Below the pieces are notes generated by a model, which saw only the letters and a program-made list of their open reading frames with translations, did no database searches and was not told the origin of the DNA. This document shows positions 38,337-47,052 of a DNA stretch of 64,000 nucleotides, one piece after another. The DNA is from Paraburkholderia bannensis (GTDB taxonomy: Bacteria > Pseudomonadota > Gammaproteobacteria > Burkholderiales > Burkholderiaceae): NCBI RefSeq assembly GCF_014200455.1, contig NZ_JACHBW010000001.1:595327-659326 (forward strand). The letters are read 5' to 3'. The position numbers and the translations under genes are program-made. Position 1 is the first letter of the stretch; each line of letters starts with the position of its first letter.

Positions 38337-39536
38337 TTACAGCCGCTCGATGATGCCTGCCGCGCCCATGCCGGTGCCGACGCACATCGTCACCATGCCG
38401 TATTTGTAGTTGCGACGGCGCAGGCCGTGCACGACCGTCGACGCGCGGATCGCGCCCGTCGCGCCGAGCGGGTGACCCAGCGCGATCGCGCCGCCCAGCG
38501 GGTTGATCTTCGACGGATCGAGGCCCAGGTCCTGAATCACCGCCAGCGACTGCGCGGCGAACGCCTCGTTCAGCTCGATCCAGTCCAGATCGTCCGCCTT
38601 CAGGCCCGCGGCCTTGAGCGCAGCCGGAATCGCTTCCTTCGGGCCGATGCCCATGATTTCCGGCGGCACGCCGCGCACCGCGAAGCTCACGAAACGCGCC
38701 AGCGGCGTGAGGTTGAACTGCTTGAGGATCTTTTCCGAAACGACGATCAACGCGCCCGCGCCGTCCGACGTCTGCGAGCTGTTGCCCGCCGTCACCGAAC
38801 CCTTGTTGGCGAACACGGCGCGCAGCCTGGCGAGGCCTTCGAGCGTGGTATCCGCGCGCGGGCCTTCGTCCAGCTCGATCAGGCGCTCCTTCACCTTCAC
38901 TTCACCGGTGGCGAGATCGGGGAAACGCTCAATGATGGTGTACGGCGAGATTTCGTCCTTGAACTCGCCCGACTGCTGCGCAGCCAGCGCGCGACGGTGC
39001 GATTCCACCGAGAACGCGTCCTGCGCTTCGCGGCTGATCTTCCAGCGCTCGGCAACCTTCTCTGCCGTCAGGCCCATGCCGTAAGCGATGCCCACGTCTT
39101 CGTTACGATCGAAGATATGCGGCGAGAGCGACGGCTTGTTGCCCATCATCGGCACCATGCTCATCGATTCGCAGCCGCCCGCGATCATCGCGTCCGATTC
39201 GCCGACGCGAATGCGGTCCGCCGCCATCGCCAGCGCCGTCAGACCCGAGGCGCAGAAGCGGTTGACGGTCACGCCGCCCACGCTCTGCGGCAGACCCGCG
39301 AGCAGCGCGCCGATACGCGCCACGTTCAGGCCCTGCTCGGCTTCCGGAATCGCGCAGCCGACGATCGCGTCTTCGATCACGCTGGTGTCGAGGCCGGGCA
39401 CCTGCGCCACCGCCGACTTGATCGCGTGCACCAGCAGCTCGTCCGGGCGCGTGTTCCTGAACACGCCGCGCGGCGCCTTGCCGATGGGCGTGCGGCTCGC
39501 GGCGACGATGTATGCATCCTGCAACTGTTTGCTCAT
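38337..39536 (-). CDS. Acetyl-CoA C-acyltransferase (3-ketoacyl-CoA thiolase)
   Basis: 399 residues of the thiolase family. The acylated Cys is in VNRFCASGLTALAMA, the His in ALGHPLGATGAIR, and the second Cys in MVTMCVGTGMGA. It cleaves 3-ketoacyl-CoA with CoA in the last step of beta-oxidation. The start is ATG 39536 (MSKQLQDAYIVAASRTPIG) with GGAGTC upstream; the frame that opens at 39650 overlaps the preceding gene and is rejected. It lies 34 bp after the bifunctional HAD/ECH gene, giving a fadBA-like pair. Confidence 0.94.
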   Translation of the reverse strand: MSKQLQDAYIVAASRTPIGKAPRGVFRNTRPDELLVHAIKSAVAQVPGLDTSVIEDAIVGCAIPEAEQGLNVARIGALLAGLPQSVGGVTVNRFCASGLTALAMAADRIRVGESDAMIAGGCESMSMVPMMGNKPSLSPHIFDRNEDVGIAYGMGLTAEKVAERWKISREAQDAFSVESHRRALAAQQSGEFKDEISPYTIIERFPDLATGEVKVKERLIELDEGPRADTTLEGLARLRAVFANKGSVTAGNSSQTSDGAGALIVVSEKILKQFNLTPLARFVSFAVRGVPPEIMGIGPKEAIPAALKAAGLKADDLDWIELNEAFAAQSLAVIQDLGLDPSKINPLGGAIALGHPLGATGAIRASTVVHGLRRRNYKYGMVTMCVGTGMGAAGIIERL

Positions 39537-39570
39537 CTTTGACTCCAGTATCTCGTATGCGTCGTGCCGC

Positions 39571-42012
39571 TTAGTTGCGCACCGGCTTGCCGGTTTGCAG
39601 CATGCCCATGATGCGTTCCTGCGTTTTTTGCGTGCCGAGCAGATCGACAAAGGCGCGGCGCTCCAGCGTGAGCAGCCATTCCTCGTCGACCAGACTGCCC
39701 GCTTCGACGTCGCCGCCGCACACCGCTTCCGCGATGCGGCCTGCGATCAGGTAATCGTGATCGCTGATGAAGCGGCCATCGCGCATGTTGACGAGCGACG
39801 CCTTGATGGTCGAGATCGCCGAGCGGCCCGCCACCGGAATCTGCTTCGCGCGCAGCGGCGCACGGTAGCCCGATGCGTTCAACGCGCGCACTTCCTTCTT
39901 CGCCGTGTCGAGCAGTTCGAACACGTTGAAGACGATCGTGTCCGACGGCTTCAGATAGCCCATCGTGCGCGCTTCGATCGCCGAACCGGAAACCTTGGCC
40001 ATCGCCGCGTTTTCGAACGACTTCTGCAGGAAACGCAGCAGGTCGCTGGGCGCGGCGCCGATCTGCGCGGCCGCGTCGGCTGCGCGCACTGCCGCTTCCT
40101 TCAGACCGCCGCCCGCGGGCACGAGACCCACGCCCACTTCCACCAGACCCACATAGCTTTCGATGTGCGCCACGCGCTTCGCGCTGTGCAGCATGATTTC
40201 GCAACCGCCGCCGAGCGCGATGCCCGACACGGCCGCGACGACCGGCACGTTCGCGTATTTCACGCGCATCATCGTGTCCTGGAACTTCTTCACGAACGGC
40301 TCGATGCCCTTGGCGCCGCCCATCATGAACGCCGGCATGGCTTCTTCGAGGTTCGCGCCCGCCGAGAACGGGCCGCCCGGCGCGCCGAGCTTCAGCGACG
40401 TCGGTTGCCAGATCACCACGCCCTTGTAGCCGTCTTCGGCGATATCGATTGCTTTGGACAGCGAATCGAGCACGCCCGGGCCCATCGTGTTCATCTTGCT
40501 CTTGTACGAGACGATGACGACATCGTCTTCGCCCGCGCGGTCGTCGACCCACGCGCGCAGATGCTCGTTCTCGAACAGCGTCTTGCCGAAGCTCTTCGGA
40601 TCGCGCGCGTTCGACTCGCCGAACAGCGCGGCGCGGAACACCTGGCGCTCGTAGACCGGCAGCGTCGAGCGCGGCTCGAAGCGCGCGGCCGCGGGCGACC
40701 ACGAACCTTCGGCACCATGCACGCCGCCGTTGGCGGCGACCGGGCCTTCGAACACCCAGGCGGGCAGCGGCGCGCTGGAGAGCGTCTTGCCCGCGTCGAT
40801 GTCTTCCTTGACCCATTCGGCGACCTGCTTCCAGCCCGCGGCCTGCCAGCCTTCGAACGGACCTTCGTTCCAGCCGAAGCCCCAGCGGATCGCCAGATCC
40901 ACATCGCGCGCGTTATCGGCGATCGATTCCAGATGCACGCCGATGTAATGGAACACGTCGCGGAAAATCGACCACAGGAACTGTGCCTGCGGGTGTTCCG
41001 ATTCGCGCAGCAGCTTCAGACGCTCCGCGGGCGGACGCTTGAGAATGCGGCCCACCAGGTCGTCGGCCTTCGCGCCGCCGTCCACGTACTCGCCGGTATT
41101 GCCGTCGAGCACCTTGATGGTCTTGCCTTCCTTGCGATAGAAACCGCCGCCCGTCTTCTGGCCGAGCGCGCCCTTCGCAACGAGCCCTGCCAGCACAGCG
41201 GGCGTCTCGTAGACCGGGAAGAACGGATCGTCCTTGAGGTTGTCCTGCATCGTCTTGATGACGTGCGCCATCGTGTCCAGACCGACAACGTCAGCAGTCC
41301 GGAACGTCGCCGACTTCGCGCGGCCCAGACGGCTGCCGGTCAGATCGTCGACTTCGTCGAAACGCAGGCCGAACTTCTTCGCTTCGGCGATGACCGCGAG
41401 GATCGAGAAAATGCCGACGCGGTTGGCGATGAAGTTCGGCGTATCCTTCGCGCGCACCACGCCCTTGCCCACCACGCTCGTGAGGAACGATTCGAGCTGG
41501 TCGAGGATTTCAGGCTGCGTGTGCACGGTCGGGATCAGCTCGACCAGGTGCATGTAGCGCGGCGGGTTAAAGAAGTGCACGCCGCAGAAACGCGCCTTGA
41601 GGTTGTCGTCGAAACCTTGCGACAGTTCCGTGATCGACAGACCCGAGGTGTTGCTCGCGAAAATCGCCTTCGGACCAATGTGCGGCGCGACCTTCTTGTA
41701 GAGGTCGTGCTTCCAGTCCATGCGCTCGGCGATCGCTTCGATCACCACGTCGCATTCCGCCAGCTTCGCGATGTCGTCTTCGTAGTTCGCGGGCGTGATG
41801 TACTGCGCGTCGTCCTTCACGCCGAACGGCGCGGGCGACAGTTTCTTCAGCGTCTCGATGGCCTTGAGCGCGATGGCGTTCTTGGGGCCTTCCTTCGCGG
41901 GCAGATCGAACAGCAGCACGGGTACGCGGGCGTTGATCAGGTGCGCGGCGATTTGCGCGCCCATCACGCCGGCGCCGAGCACGGCGACCTTGCGAATATT
42001 CAGATTGCTCAC
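39571..42012 (-). CDS. Bifunctional 3-hydroxyacyl-CoA dehydrogenase / enoyl-CoA hydratase
   Basis: 813 residues. The dehydrogenase is N-terminal: NAD loop KVAVLGAGVMGAQIAAHL, NTSGLSITELSQG, FCGVHFFNPPRYMHLVELIP. The crotonase fold is C-terminal: GPFSAGANLEEA and VSGIALGGGCEIMLH. This order is reversed relative to E. coli FadB/FadJ and is typical of a separate betaproteobacterial family. It performs hydration and NAD-dependent oxidation in beta-oxidation and pairs with the thiolase gene downstream. The start is GTG 42012, backed by a strong GGAGGA at normal spacing. The frame stays open to 42738, inside the acyl-CoA dehydrogenase gene, and is an artefact there. Confidence 0.94.
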   Translation of the reverse strand: MSNLNIRKVAVLGAGVMGAQIAAHLINARVPVLLFDLPAKEGPKNAIALKAIETLKKLSPAPFGVKDDAQYITPANYEDDIAKLAECDVVIEAIAERMDWKHDLYKKVAPHIGPKAIFASNTSGLSITELSQGFDDNLKARFCGVHFFNPPRYMHLVELIPTVHTQPEILDQLESFLTSVVGKGVVRAKDTPNFIANRVGIFSILAVIAEAKKFGLRFDEVDDLTGSRLGRAKSATFRTADVVGLDTMAHVIKTMQDNLKDDPFFPVYETPAVLAGLVAKGALGQKTGGGFYRKEGKTIKVLDGNTGEYVDGGAKADDLVGRILKRPPAERLKLLRESEHPQAQFLWSIFRDVFHYIGVHLESIADNARDVDLAIRWGFGWNEGPFEGWQAAGWKQVAEWVKEDIDAGKTLSSAPLPAWVFEGPVAANGGVHGAEGSWSPAAARFEPRSTLPVYERQVFRAALFGESNARDPKSFGKTLFENEHLRAWVDDRAGEDDVVIVSYKSKMNTMGPGVLDSLSKAIDIAEDGYKGVVIWQPTSLKLGAPGGPFSAGANLEEAMPAFMMGGAKGIEPFVKKFQDTMMRVKYANVPVVAAVSGIALGGGCEIMLHSAKRVAHIESYVGLVEVGVGLVPAGGGLKEAAVRAADAAAQIGAAPSDLLRFLQKSFENAAMAKVSGSAIEARTMGYLKPSDTIVFNVFELLDTAKKEVRALNASGYRAPLRAKQIPVAGRSAISTIKASLVNMRDGRFISDHDYLIAGRIAEAVCGGDVEAGSLVDEEWLLTLERRAFVDLLGTQKTQERIMGMLQTGKPVRN

Positions 42013-42173
42013 GTTGTTCCTCCAGCGGATATGCAATGTCGAGCGGAAACGGGAAATAGCGGAATGTTTTCGCGGCGCGGACCGGTGTGTTGTTCTTCTA
42101 ACCGGTGCACCGCTTGAGAGATTCGAGGTTGAGCGGTGCGCTCGCCTGAAGGCGCAGCGCACCACCAGGGCGC

Positions 42174-43961
42174 TTAGAACAGCGCTTCGTCGACTTCCAT
42201 CAGCGTCTTCGAACCCGCGCGCGCCTGGCGGATCGAGGTCGCCGTTTCGGGCAGCAGCTTCGCGAAGTAGAAGCGCGCCGTGGCCAGCTTCGACTTGTAG
42301 AACGGATCGCCCGAGCTTTCCTTGTCCAGCGCGATGCGCGCCATGCGCGCCCAGAAGTACGCGAACACCAGATGACCCGCCGTGCGCAGGTACGGCACCG
42401 CGGCCGCGCCCACTTCGTCCGGGTTCTGCATCGCCTTCATGCCGATTTCCATCGTGAGCTTCTGCATCTTGTCGCCAATGTCGGCGAGCGGATTCACGAA
42501 CTCCTGCATTTCCGTCTTGATGCCTTCCGCTTCCACGAAATCCGTCACCAGCTTGCCGAACTTCTTGAGCTTCGCGCCCATGTCGCCCAGCACCTTGCGG
42601 CCCAGCAGGTCGAGCGACTGGATCGTGTTGGTGCCTTCGTAGATCTGGTTGATACGCGCGTCGCGCACGTATTGCTCCATGCCCCACTCGGAGATGAAGC
42701 CGTGACCGCCGAACACCTGCATGCCGAGGTTGGTGCACTCGAACGCGTTGTCGGTGAGGAAGGCCTTGATGATCGGCGTGAGCAGCGCGACCAGATCGGC
42801 GGCTTCCTTACGTTCGGCTTCGTCGCCGTGCGAGAGCTCCTTGTCGATCTGCAGCGCCGACCAGTACGTGAAGGCGCGCGCGCCTTCCGCGTAGGCCTTC
42901 TGCGTGAGCAGCATGCGGCGCACGTCTGGATGCACGATGATCGGATCGGCGGCCTTTTCGGGCGCCTTCGGGCCGGTCAGCGAGCGCATCTGCAGACGCT
43001 CCTTCGCGTACGCCAGCGAGTTCTGGTATGCGACTTCCGTCAGCCCCAGCCCCTGCATGCCGACGCCCAGGCGCGCGGCGTTCATCATCACGAACATGGC
43101 GTTCAAGCCCTTGTTCGGCTCGCCGACGAGCCAGCCCGTCGCGCCGTCCAGGTTCATGACGCAGGTCGAGTTGCCGTGGATGCCCATCTTGTGCTCGATC
43201 GAGCCACACTTGATGCCGTTGCGCTCGCCGATCGCGCCCGACGCCGTGGGGATGAACTTCGGCACGATGAACAGCGAGATGCCCTTGGTGCCTTGCGGCG
43301 CGTCCGGCAGGCGTGCGAGCACGAGGTGGATGATGTTCTCCGCCATGTCGTGCTCACCGCTCGAAATGAAGATCTTCGTGCCGGTGATCGCGTAGGAGCC
43401 GTCGCTGTTCGGTTCGGCCCTGGTGCGCAGGATGCCCAGGTCCGTGCCGCAGTGCGGCTCGGTCAGACACATCGTGCCGGTCCACACGCCTTCGACGAGC
43501 TTGGGGAGATAGGTCTGCTGCAGCTCCGGCGTGCCGTGCGCATGCAGACATTCGTAGGCGCCGTGCGAGAGACCCGGGTACATGGTCCACGCCTGGTTCG
43601 CCGAGTTGAGCATTTCGTAGAGCGCGTTGTTCACGAACGCGGGCAGGCCCTGGCCGCCGTATTCGGGATCGCAGCCCAGTGCGGGCCAGCCGGCTTCGAC
43701 GTACTGCTTGTACGCTTGCTTGAAACCCGTAGGCGTGGTGACGACGCCGTCGCCGGCGTACGTGCAGCCTTCGCGGTCGCCGGTCTGGTTCAGCGGAAAC
43801 AGCACTTCCGAGCAGAACTTGCCTGCCTCTTCCAGCACCTGGTTGATGGTGTCGGCGTCGAGGTCAGCGTGCTTCGGCATCTGCTTGACTTCGCCTTCCA
43901 CGTTCAGCAGCTCGTGCAGCACGAATTGCATGTCGCGCAGCGGCGCGGTGTACTGTCCCAT
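42174..43961 (-). CDS. Acyl-CoA dehydrogenase, long form with C-terminal extension
   Basis: 595 residues. It has the N-terminal and middle ACAD domains (TGTMCLTEPHCGTDLG, ITGTKIFISSGEHDMAE) and the catalytic-Glu region RINQIYEGTNTIQSLDLLGR, then an extra C-terminal domain found in this longer subfamily. It is an FAD enzyme that introduces the first double bond in acyl-CoA. It starts at ATG 43961 with GGGAGA, 72 bp after the TetR gene, and is followed by the bifunctional enzyme and thiolase genes after a 161-bp gap. Chain-length preference cannot be told. Confidence 0.93.
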   Translation of the reverse strand: MGQYTAPLRDMQFVLHELLNVEGEVKQMPKHADLDADTINQVLEEAGKFCSEVLFPLNQTGDREGCTYAGDGVVTTPTGFKQAYKQYVEAGWPALGCDPEYGGQGLPAFVNNALYEMLNSANQAWTMYPGLSHGAYECLHAHGTPELQQTYLPKLVEGVWTGTMCLTEPHCGTDLGILRTRAEPNSDGSYAITGTKIFISSGEHDMAENIIHLVLARLPDAPQGTKGISLFIVPKFIPTASGAIGERNGIKCGSIEHKMGIHGNSTCVMNLDGATGWLVGEPNKGLNAMFVMMNAARLGVGMQGLGLTEVAYQNSLAYAKERLQMRSLTGPKAPEKAADPIIVHPDVRRMLLTQKAYAEGARAFTYWSALQIDKELSHGDEAERKEAADLVALLTPIIKAFLTDNAFECTNLGMQVFGGHGFISEWGMEQYVRDARINQIYEGTNTIQSLDLLGRKVLGDMGAKLKKFGKLVTDFVEAEGIKTEMQEFVNPLADIGDKMQKLTMEIGMKAMQNPDEVGAAAVPYLRTAGHLVFAYFWARMARIALDKESSGDPFYKSKLATARFYFAKLLPETATSIRQARAGSKTLMEVDEALF

Positions 43962-44033
43962 GTTTGATCTCCCTTGATAGAGCTATAGAGTCCGGGCTTT
44001 CGCGTACCGCCGCGACGCTGTGCGCGGCGCTCG

Positions 44034-44633
44034 CTATTCGCTCACGCTCTGGTACGAAACAATCAGTTTTTCGAACGCGGCCCACGTATGCTCGACCGCA
44101 TCCGGCAGGTGCAGGAAGCGGCCGTCATGATGCAGGCCGAGTGTCACGCTATACAGTTCGAACAGCATCAGCGCGGGATCGGTATCGCGCCGCAGATGCC
44201 CTTCTTCAATCGCCTGCGCAATGGCCCTGAGCAGCGCCGCACGCCACATCGTCACGCTCGCCACCAGTTGCTCGCGCACCTGGCTGTCCGCGCGGTCGTC
44301 GTACTCGACCGCGCCGCTGATGTAGATGCAGCCGGTCGTGACTTCGTGGATGCGTTTTTCGAACCATCGCGACAGCATCGCACGCAGACGAGGCAAACCG
44401 CGTGGTTCGCGCAAGCTCGGAAAGAAGACTTCTTCCTCGAATCTGCGATGGTACTCACGCACCACCTCGACCTGCAGGTCTTCACGCGAACCGAAGTGCG
44501 CGAAGACGCCGCTCTTGCTCATCTGCATGCGCTCGGCCAGCAATCCGATGGTCAGACCTTCCAGTCCGTCCCGGCCCGCGAGGTCCAGTGCTGCATCCAG
44601 AATGGCGGCCCGTGTCTGTTCGCCTTTACGCAT
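44034..44633 (-). CDS. TetR-family transcriptional regulator of the fatty-acid block
   Basis: 199 residues. The N-terminal TetR helix-turn-helix is complete: RAAILDAALDLAGRDGLEGL followed by GLLAERMQMSKSGVFAHFGS. The C-terminal ligand domain (FEKRIHEVTTGCIYISGAVE) resembles the FadR-like/YcdC regulators near fatty-acid genes. It lies immediately upstream of, and on the same strand as, the acyl-CoA dehydrogenase gene, so it probably represses this block until acyl-CoA binds. A TTAGAAA-N4-TTTCTAA palindrome 122 bp upstream of its start is a candidate operator. Ligand identity is inference. Confidence 0.9.
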   Translation of the reverse strand: MRKGEQTRAAILDAALDLAGRDGLEGLTIGLLAERMQMSKSGVFAHFGSREDLQVEVVREYHRRFEEEVFFPSLREPRGLPRLRAMLSRWFEKRIHEVTTGCIYISGAVEYDDRADSQVREQLVASVTMWRAALLRAIAQAIEEGHLRRDTDPALMLFELYSVTLGLHHDGRFLHLPDAVEHTWAAFEKLIVSYQSVSE

Positions 44634-44754
44634 AGCTTTATTTACCGTGACGATGTGGCCGCGATGTTGGCTTTATCTGCCGACATCTCGGCCTGAATTA
44701 AATCGAACGGCCGTACTATTGTTGAGGACAGCCGCCCGCGAAACAAGGACTTTA

Positions 44755-44772
44755 TTAGAAACCGATTTCTAA
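44755..44772. promoter_or_regulatory. Candidate TetR-family operator
   Basis: TTAGAAA (44755-44761) and TTTCTAA (44766-44772) are exact reverse complements around CCGA. The 18-bp length and symmetry suit a TetR dimer. It sits in the 272-bp gap between the TetR gene and clsB, on the promoter side of the TetR gene. Local sequence is less GC-rich than its surroundings, as expected for a promoter. Confidence 0.5.
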
Positions 44773-44905
44773 CCGGTACTCTAATTTCGGGGGTTCGCGC
44801 AAAGCGCACAAGCGAACATTTCTCGATTGCACAGGGCCCGATGGATATGGCAGACGCGCCGCTTGCCGAATCGCGCCGGGTCGTGTGCTGCGGCGCATCA
44901 GAAAG

Positions 44906-46333
44906 CTAGTCGTAACCGCCCACGGTCAGCAGTTTCATGACCACGCGATAGGAATTCCAGGCGAGCCAGTTCACCGCGCGCACATGCCAGGGACGCGCCT
45001 CGTAGCGGGCTCGATCGATCTTGGGGGACTCCTCGAAGGCGCTCAGGATCGCAGCGCGCAGTTGCCCGATCTGCGAATGCTGCACTAGCAGCACGTTGGC
45101 CTCGTTGTTGAGCACGAGACTGAGCGCATCGAGATTGGACGATCCGACCGTGCCCCATACGTCGTCCACCACCGCCACCTTACCGTGCAGCATGGTCTTT
45201 TCGTACTCGGCAATCTGCACGCCCGCGCTCAGCAACTGGTGATAGAGAAACGGCGTGCCGTAGTCGAGCACCTTGAACTCTTTTCGTCCGATCAACAGCT
45301 TGACCGTGACGTTACGCGCTGCCGCCTCCACCAGCGCGCGGCGCAGACGCCGCCCCGGCATGAAATAGGGATTGGCGAGCAGCACTTCCTTGCGCGCCTC
45401 GCCGATGGCGTCCAGATAGGCCTTTTCGATGGCCCGCCGGTTCACCACGTTGTCGCGCGCAACGAAGGCCACGCAGGGCACGTGCGCCGTGCGCGGATCG
45501 GGCACGCCCGCGCGCAGACGCTCGCGCAACTGCGCGACGATACGTTGCGCGCGGCCGGTACGGACCACCGGCGAGAGTTCGCGCAGCACTTCGTTGACGG
45601 CCTTGGCGGGCTGCATCACCGTGTGGCCGGTAGGATGCGGTGCGAGAAAGCCCGCGCTCGCCGGCACGCCTGGCGACAGGCTGGCCAGCGCATCGGGCGC
45701 ATCGGGAGCATCGGGCCCGGCGAGCGGCGGTCTGTGCCCGAGACGGATACGCCGCCACTGCATTTCGATCGCCTCCCGCACATCCACCACCACCGGCCCG
45801 GCCAGCTCCACTGCGAAATCCCAGCGCGGGAACGGCAGCGGCTTGCCGTCGTTCTCCATATCGTCGACCACGTTGATGCCGCCGCAATACGCGAACTGAT
45901 CGTCGATCACGGCGAGCTTGCGGTGCGTGCGCGAAAAGCCGAAGCGGCCGAAGATGTGCGGGTTATAGATGCGATGTTCGATCCCCGCGCCAGGCCAGCT
46001 GTTGAACAGATCGAGACGCGCCGTGCCCACGCCATCGGTAATGACGCGCACGCGTACGCCGCGGCGCGCCGCGCGCATCAGCGCGTCGGACAGCGCCTGT
46101 CCCGTGGCGTCCTTGCAGAAGATATAGGTTTCAAGCGCGACATCGCGCCGGGCGGCGTCGATGCGCTCGATCATCGCGCCGAAAAGTCCCTCGCCCGAAT
46201 GGAACAGGCGCACCTCGTTGCCGCTCGTGAAGCGGTAGCGCGAACGGTAGCGCCGCCCCAGCAGCGCCTCGCGCAGCCGCATGACGCGGCGCGGTTCGAG
46301 GTCCGCTTCGGGATCGGCGCGGGTGTCGCTCAC
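44906..46333 (-). CDS. clsB: Cardiolipin synthase B-like phospholipase D family enzyme
   Basis: 475 residues of the PLD superfamily with two HKD motifs: HRKLAVIDDQFAYCGGIN in the first half and HGKVAVVDDVWGTVGSSN in the second. The layout and length match ClsB, which makes cardiolipin from phosphatidylglycerol and another phospholipid at the inner membrane. An Ala/Pro/Asp-rich linker (GPDAPDAPDALASL) separates the halves. The start is GTG 46333, chosen because AGGAGA is 6 bases upstream and the GTGA overlaps the nudB stop, giving translational coupling. ATG 16 codons later is possible. Confidence 0.85.
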   Translation of the reverse strand: MSDTRADPEADLEPRRVMRLREALLGRRYRSRYRFTSGNEVRLFHSGEGLFGAMIERIDAARRDVALETYIFCKDATGQALSDALMRAARRGVRVRVITDGVGTARLDLFNSWPGAGIEHRIYNPHIFGRFGFSRTHRKLAVIDDQFAYCGGINVVDDMENDGKPLPFPRWDFAVELAGPVVVDVREAIEMQWRRIRLGHRPPLAGPDAPDAPDALASLSPGVPASAGFLAPHPTGHTVMQPAKAVNEVLRELSPVVRTGRAQRIVAQLRERLRAGVPDPRTAHVPCVAFVARDNVVNRRAIEKAYLDAIGEARKEVLLANPYFMPGRRLRRALVEAAARNVTVKLLIGRKEFKVLDYGTPFLYHQLLSAGVQIAEYEKTMLHGKVAVVDDVWGTVGSSNLDALSLVLNNEANVLLVQHSQIGQLRAAILSAFEESPKIDRARYEARPWHVRAVNWLAWNSYRVVMKLLTVGGYD

Positions 46334-46839
46334 AGACGCTCTCCTGAATGATCCGCAGCCAGACGCGCGGGCAATTGCAGGATCGCCTCGCGGTTGGACG
46401 ACGAGAAACATTTCGCCGCCGCTTCCTCGTACGGCAGCCACAGAAACGCGGTGTGCTCGCGCGGCGCAAGCGTCACCGGCGTGCCCTTCGGCACTTCAAG
46501 GCTGAACCAGTGCTCGGTATTGCGCGTGACGCCTTCCGCATAACGGTGACGCCAGACCGGGTAAATCTCGTAGTCGATCTCGTGATGCCAGTCGCGCAGC
46601 GCTTGCGCGGGCACGTCCGGCGCGCCGACAACGATGCCCGTCTCCTCCGCCACCTCGCGCACGGCCGTCTTCAGAAACGGCTCGTCGATACGATCCTTCG
46701 AGCCCGTGACCGATTGCCAGAAGCCGGCGCGGTCGGCGCGCTCGATGATCAGCACATCCATCTGCCCGTCCACGGGCGGCGTATGGATGACGACGAGTAC
46801 GGATTCAGGAATCTTCGGCGGCTTCGTTGAAATCGGCAT
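46330..46839 (-). CDS. nudB: Dihydroneopterin triphosphate pyrophosphatase, Nudix family
   Basis: 169 residues. The Nudix box is present: GSKDRIDEPFLKTAVREVAE followed by ETGI. The start MPISTKPPKIPESVLVVIHT, the region FWQSVTGSKD and the later HTAFLWLPYEEA resemble NudB, which removes pyrophosphate from dihydroneopterin triphosphate in folate synthesis. It lies downstream of aspS, an association known also in other proteobacteria, but after the aspS terminator. The stop overlaps clsB by 4 bases. A broader dNTP-cleaning role is possible. Confidence 0.88.
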   Translation of the reverse strand: MPISTKPPKIPESVLVVIHTPPVDGQMDVLIIERADRAGFWQSVTGSKDRIDEPFLKTAVREVAEETGIVVGAPDVPAQALRDWHHEIDYEIYPVWRHRYAEGVTRNTEHWFSLEVPKGTPVTLAPREHTAFLWLPYEEAAAKCFSSSNREAILQLPARLAADHSGERL

Positions 46840-47002
46840 GGCGGTAAAACAGGTGGGGGCCGCGACGTTTGCGACTGTCTTGTCAGAATTTAACGCAAAA
46901 GGGGCACAAGGCGCTCGGCTTCGATGGCCGCGAAGTCTAGCAAATCGGCGTGAATCGAACGTTCAACGGGATCTGCAAGCTCGGCGTTGATCACGCAAGG
47001 CG

Positions 47003-47031
47003 AAAAAAAAGAGGCGCTTGCGCGCCTCTTC
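47003..47031 (-). terminator. Intrinsic terminator after aspS
   Basis: On the minus strand GAGGCGC and GCGCCTC (47011-47028) form a perfect 7-bp stem with a 4-base loop, followed at once by eight T residues (47010-47003). It lies about 22 bp after the aspS stop. nudB and clsB therefore probably depend on read-through or their own promoter in 46840-47002, where I see no clear one. Confidence 0.88.
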
Positions 47032-47052
47032 TTCATACCGCTTCAGACAGGC

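Noticed and set aside
39088..42117. 1009-codon plus-strand frame opposite the thiolase and HAD/ECH genes
   Set aside because: It spans two well-supported genes on the other strand and has no recognisable domain.
42013..42738. N-terminal extension of the HAD/ECH gene
   Set aside because: It overlaps the acyl-CoA dehydrogenase gene in another frame, while GTG 42012 has a strong GGAGGA and begins exactly at the NAD-binding fold.
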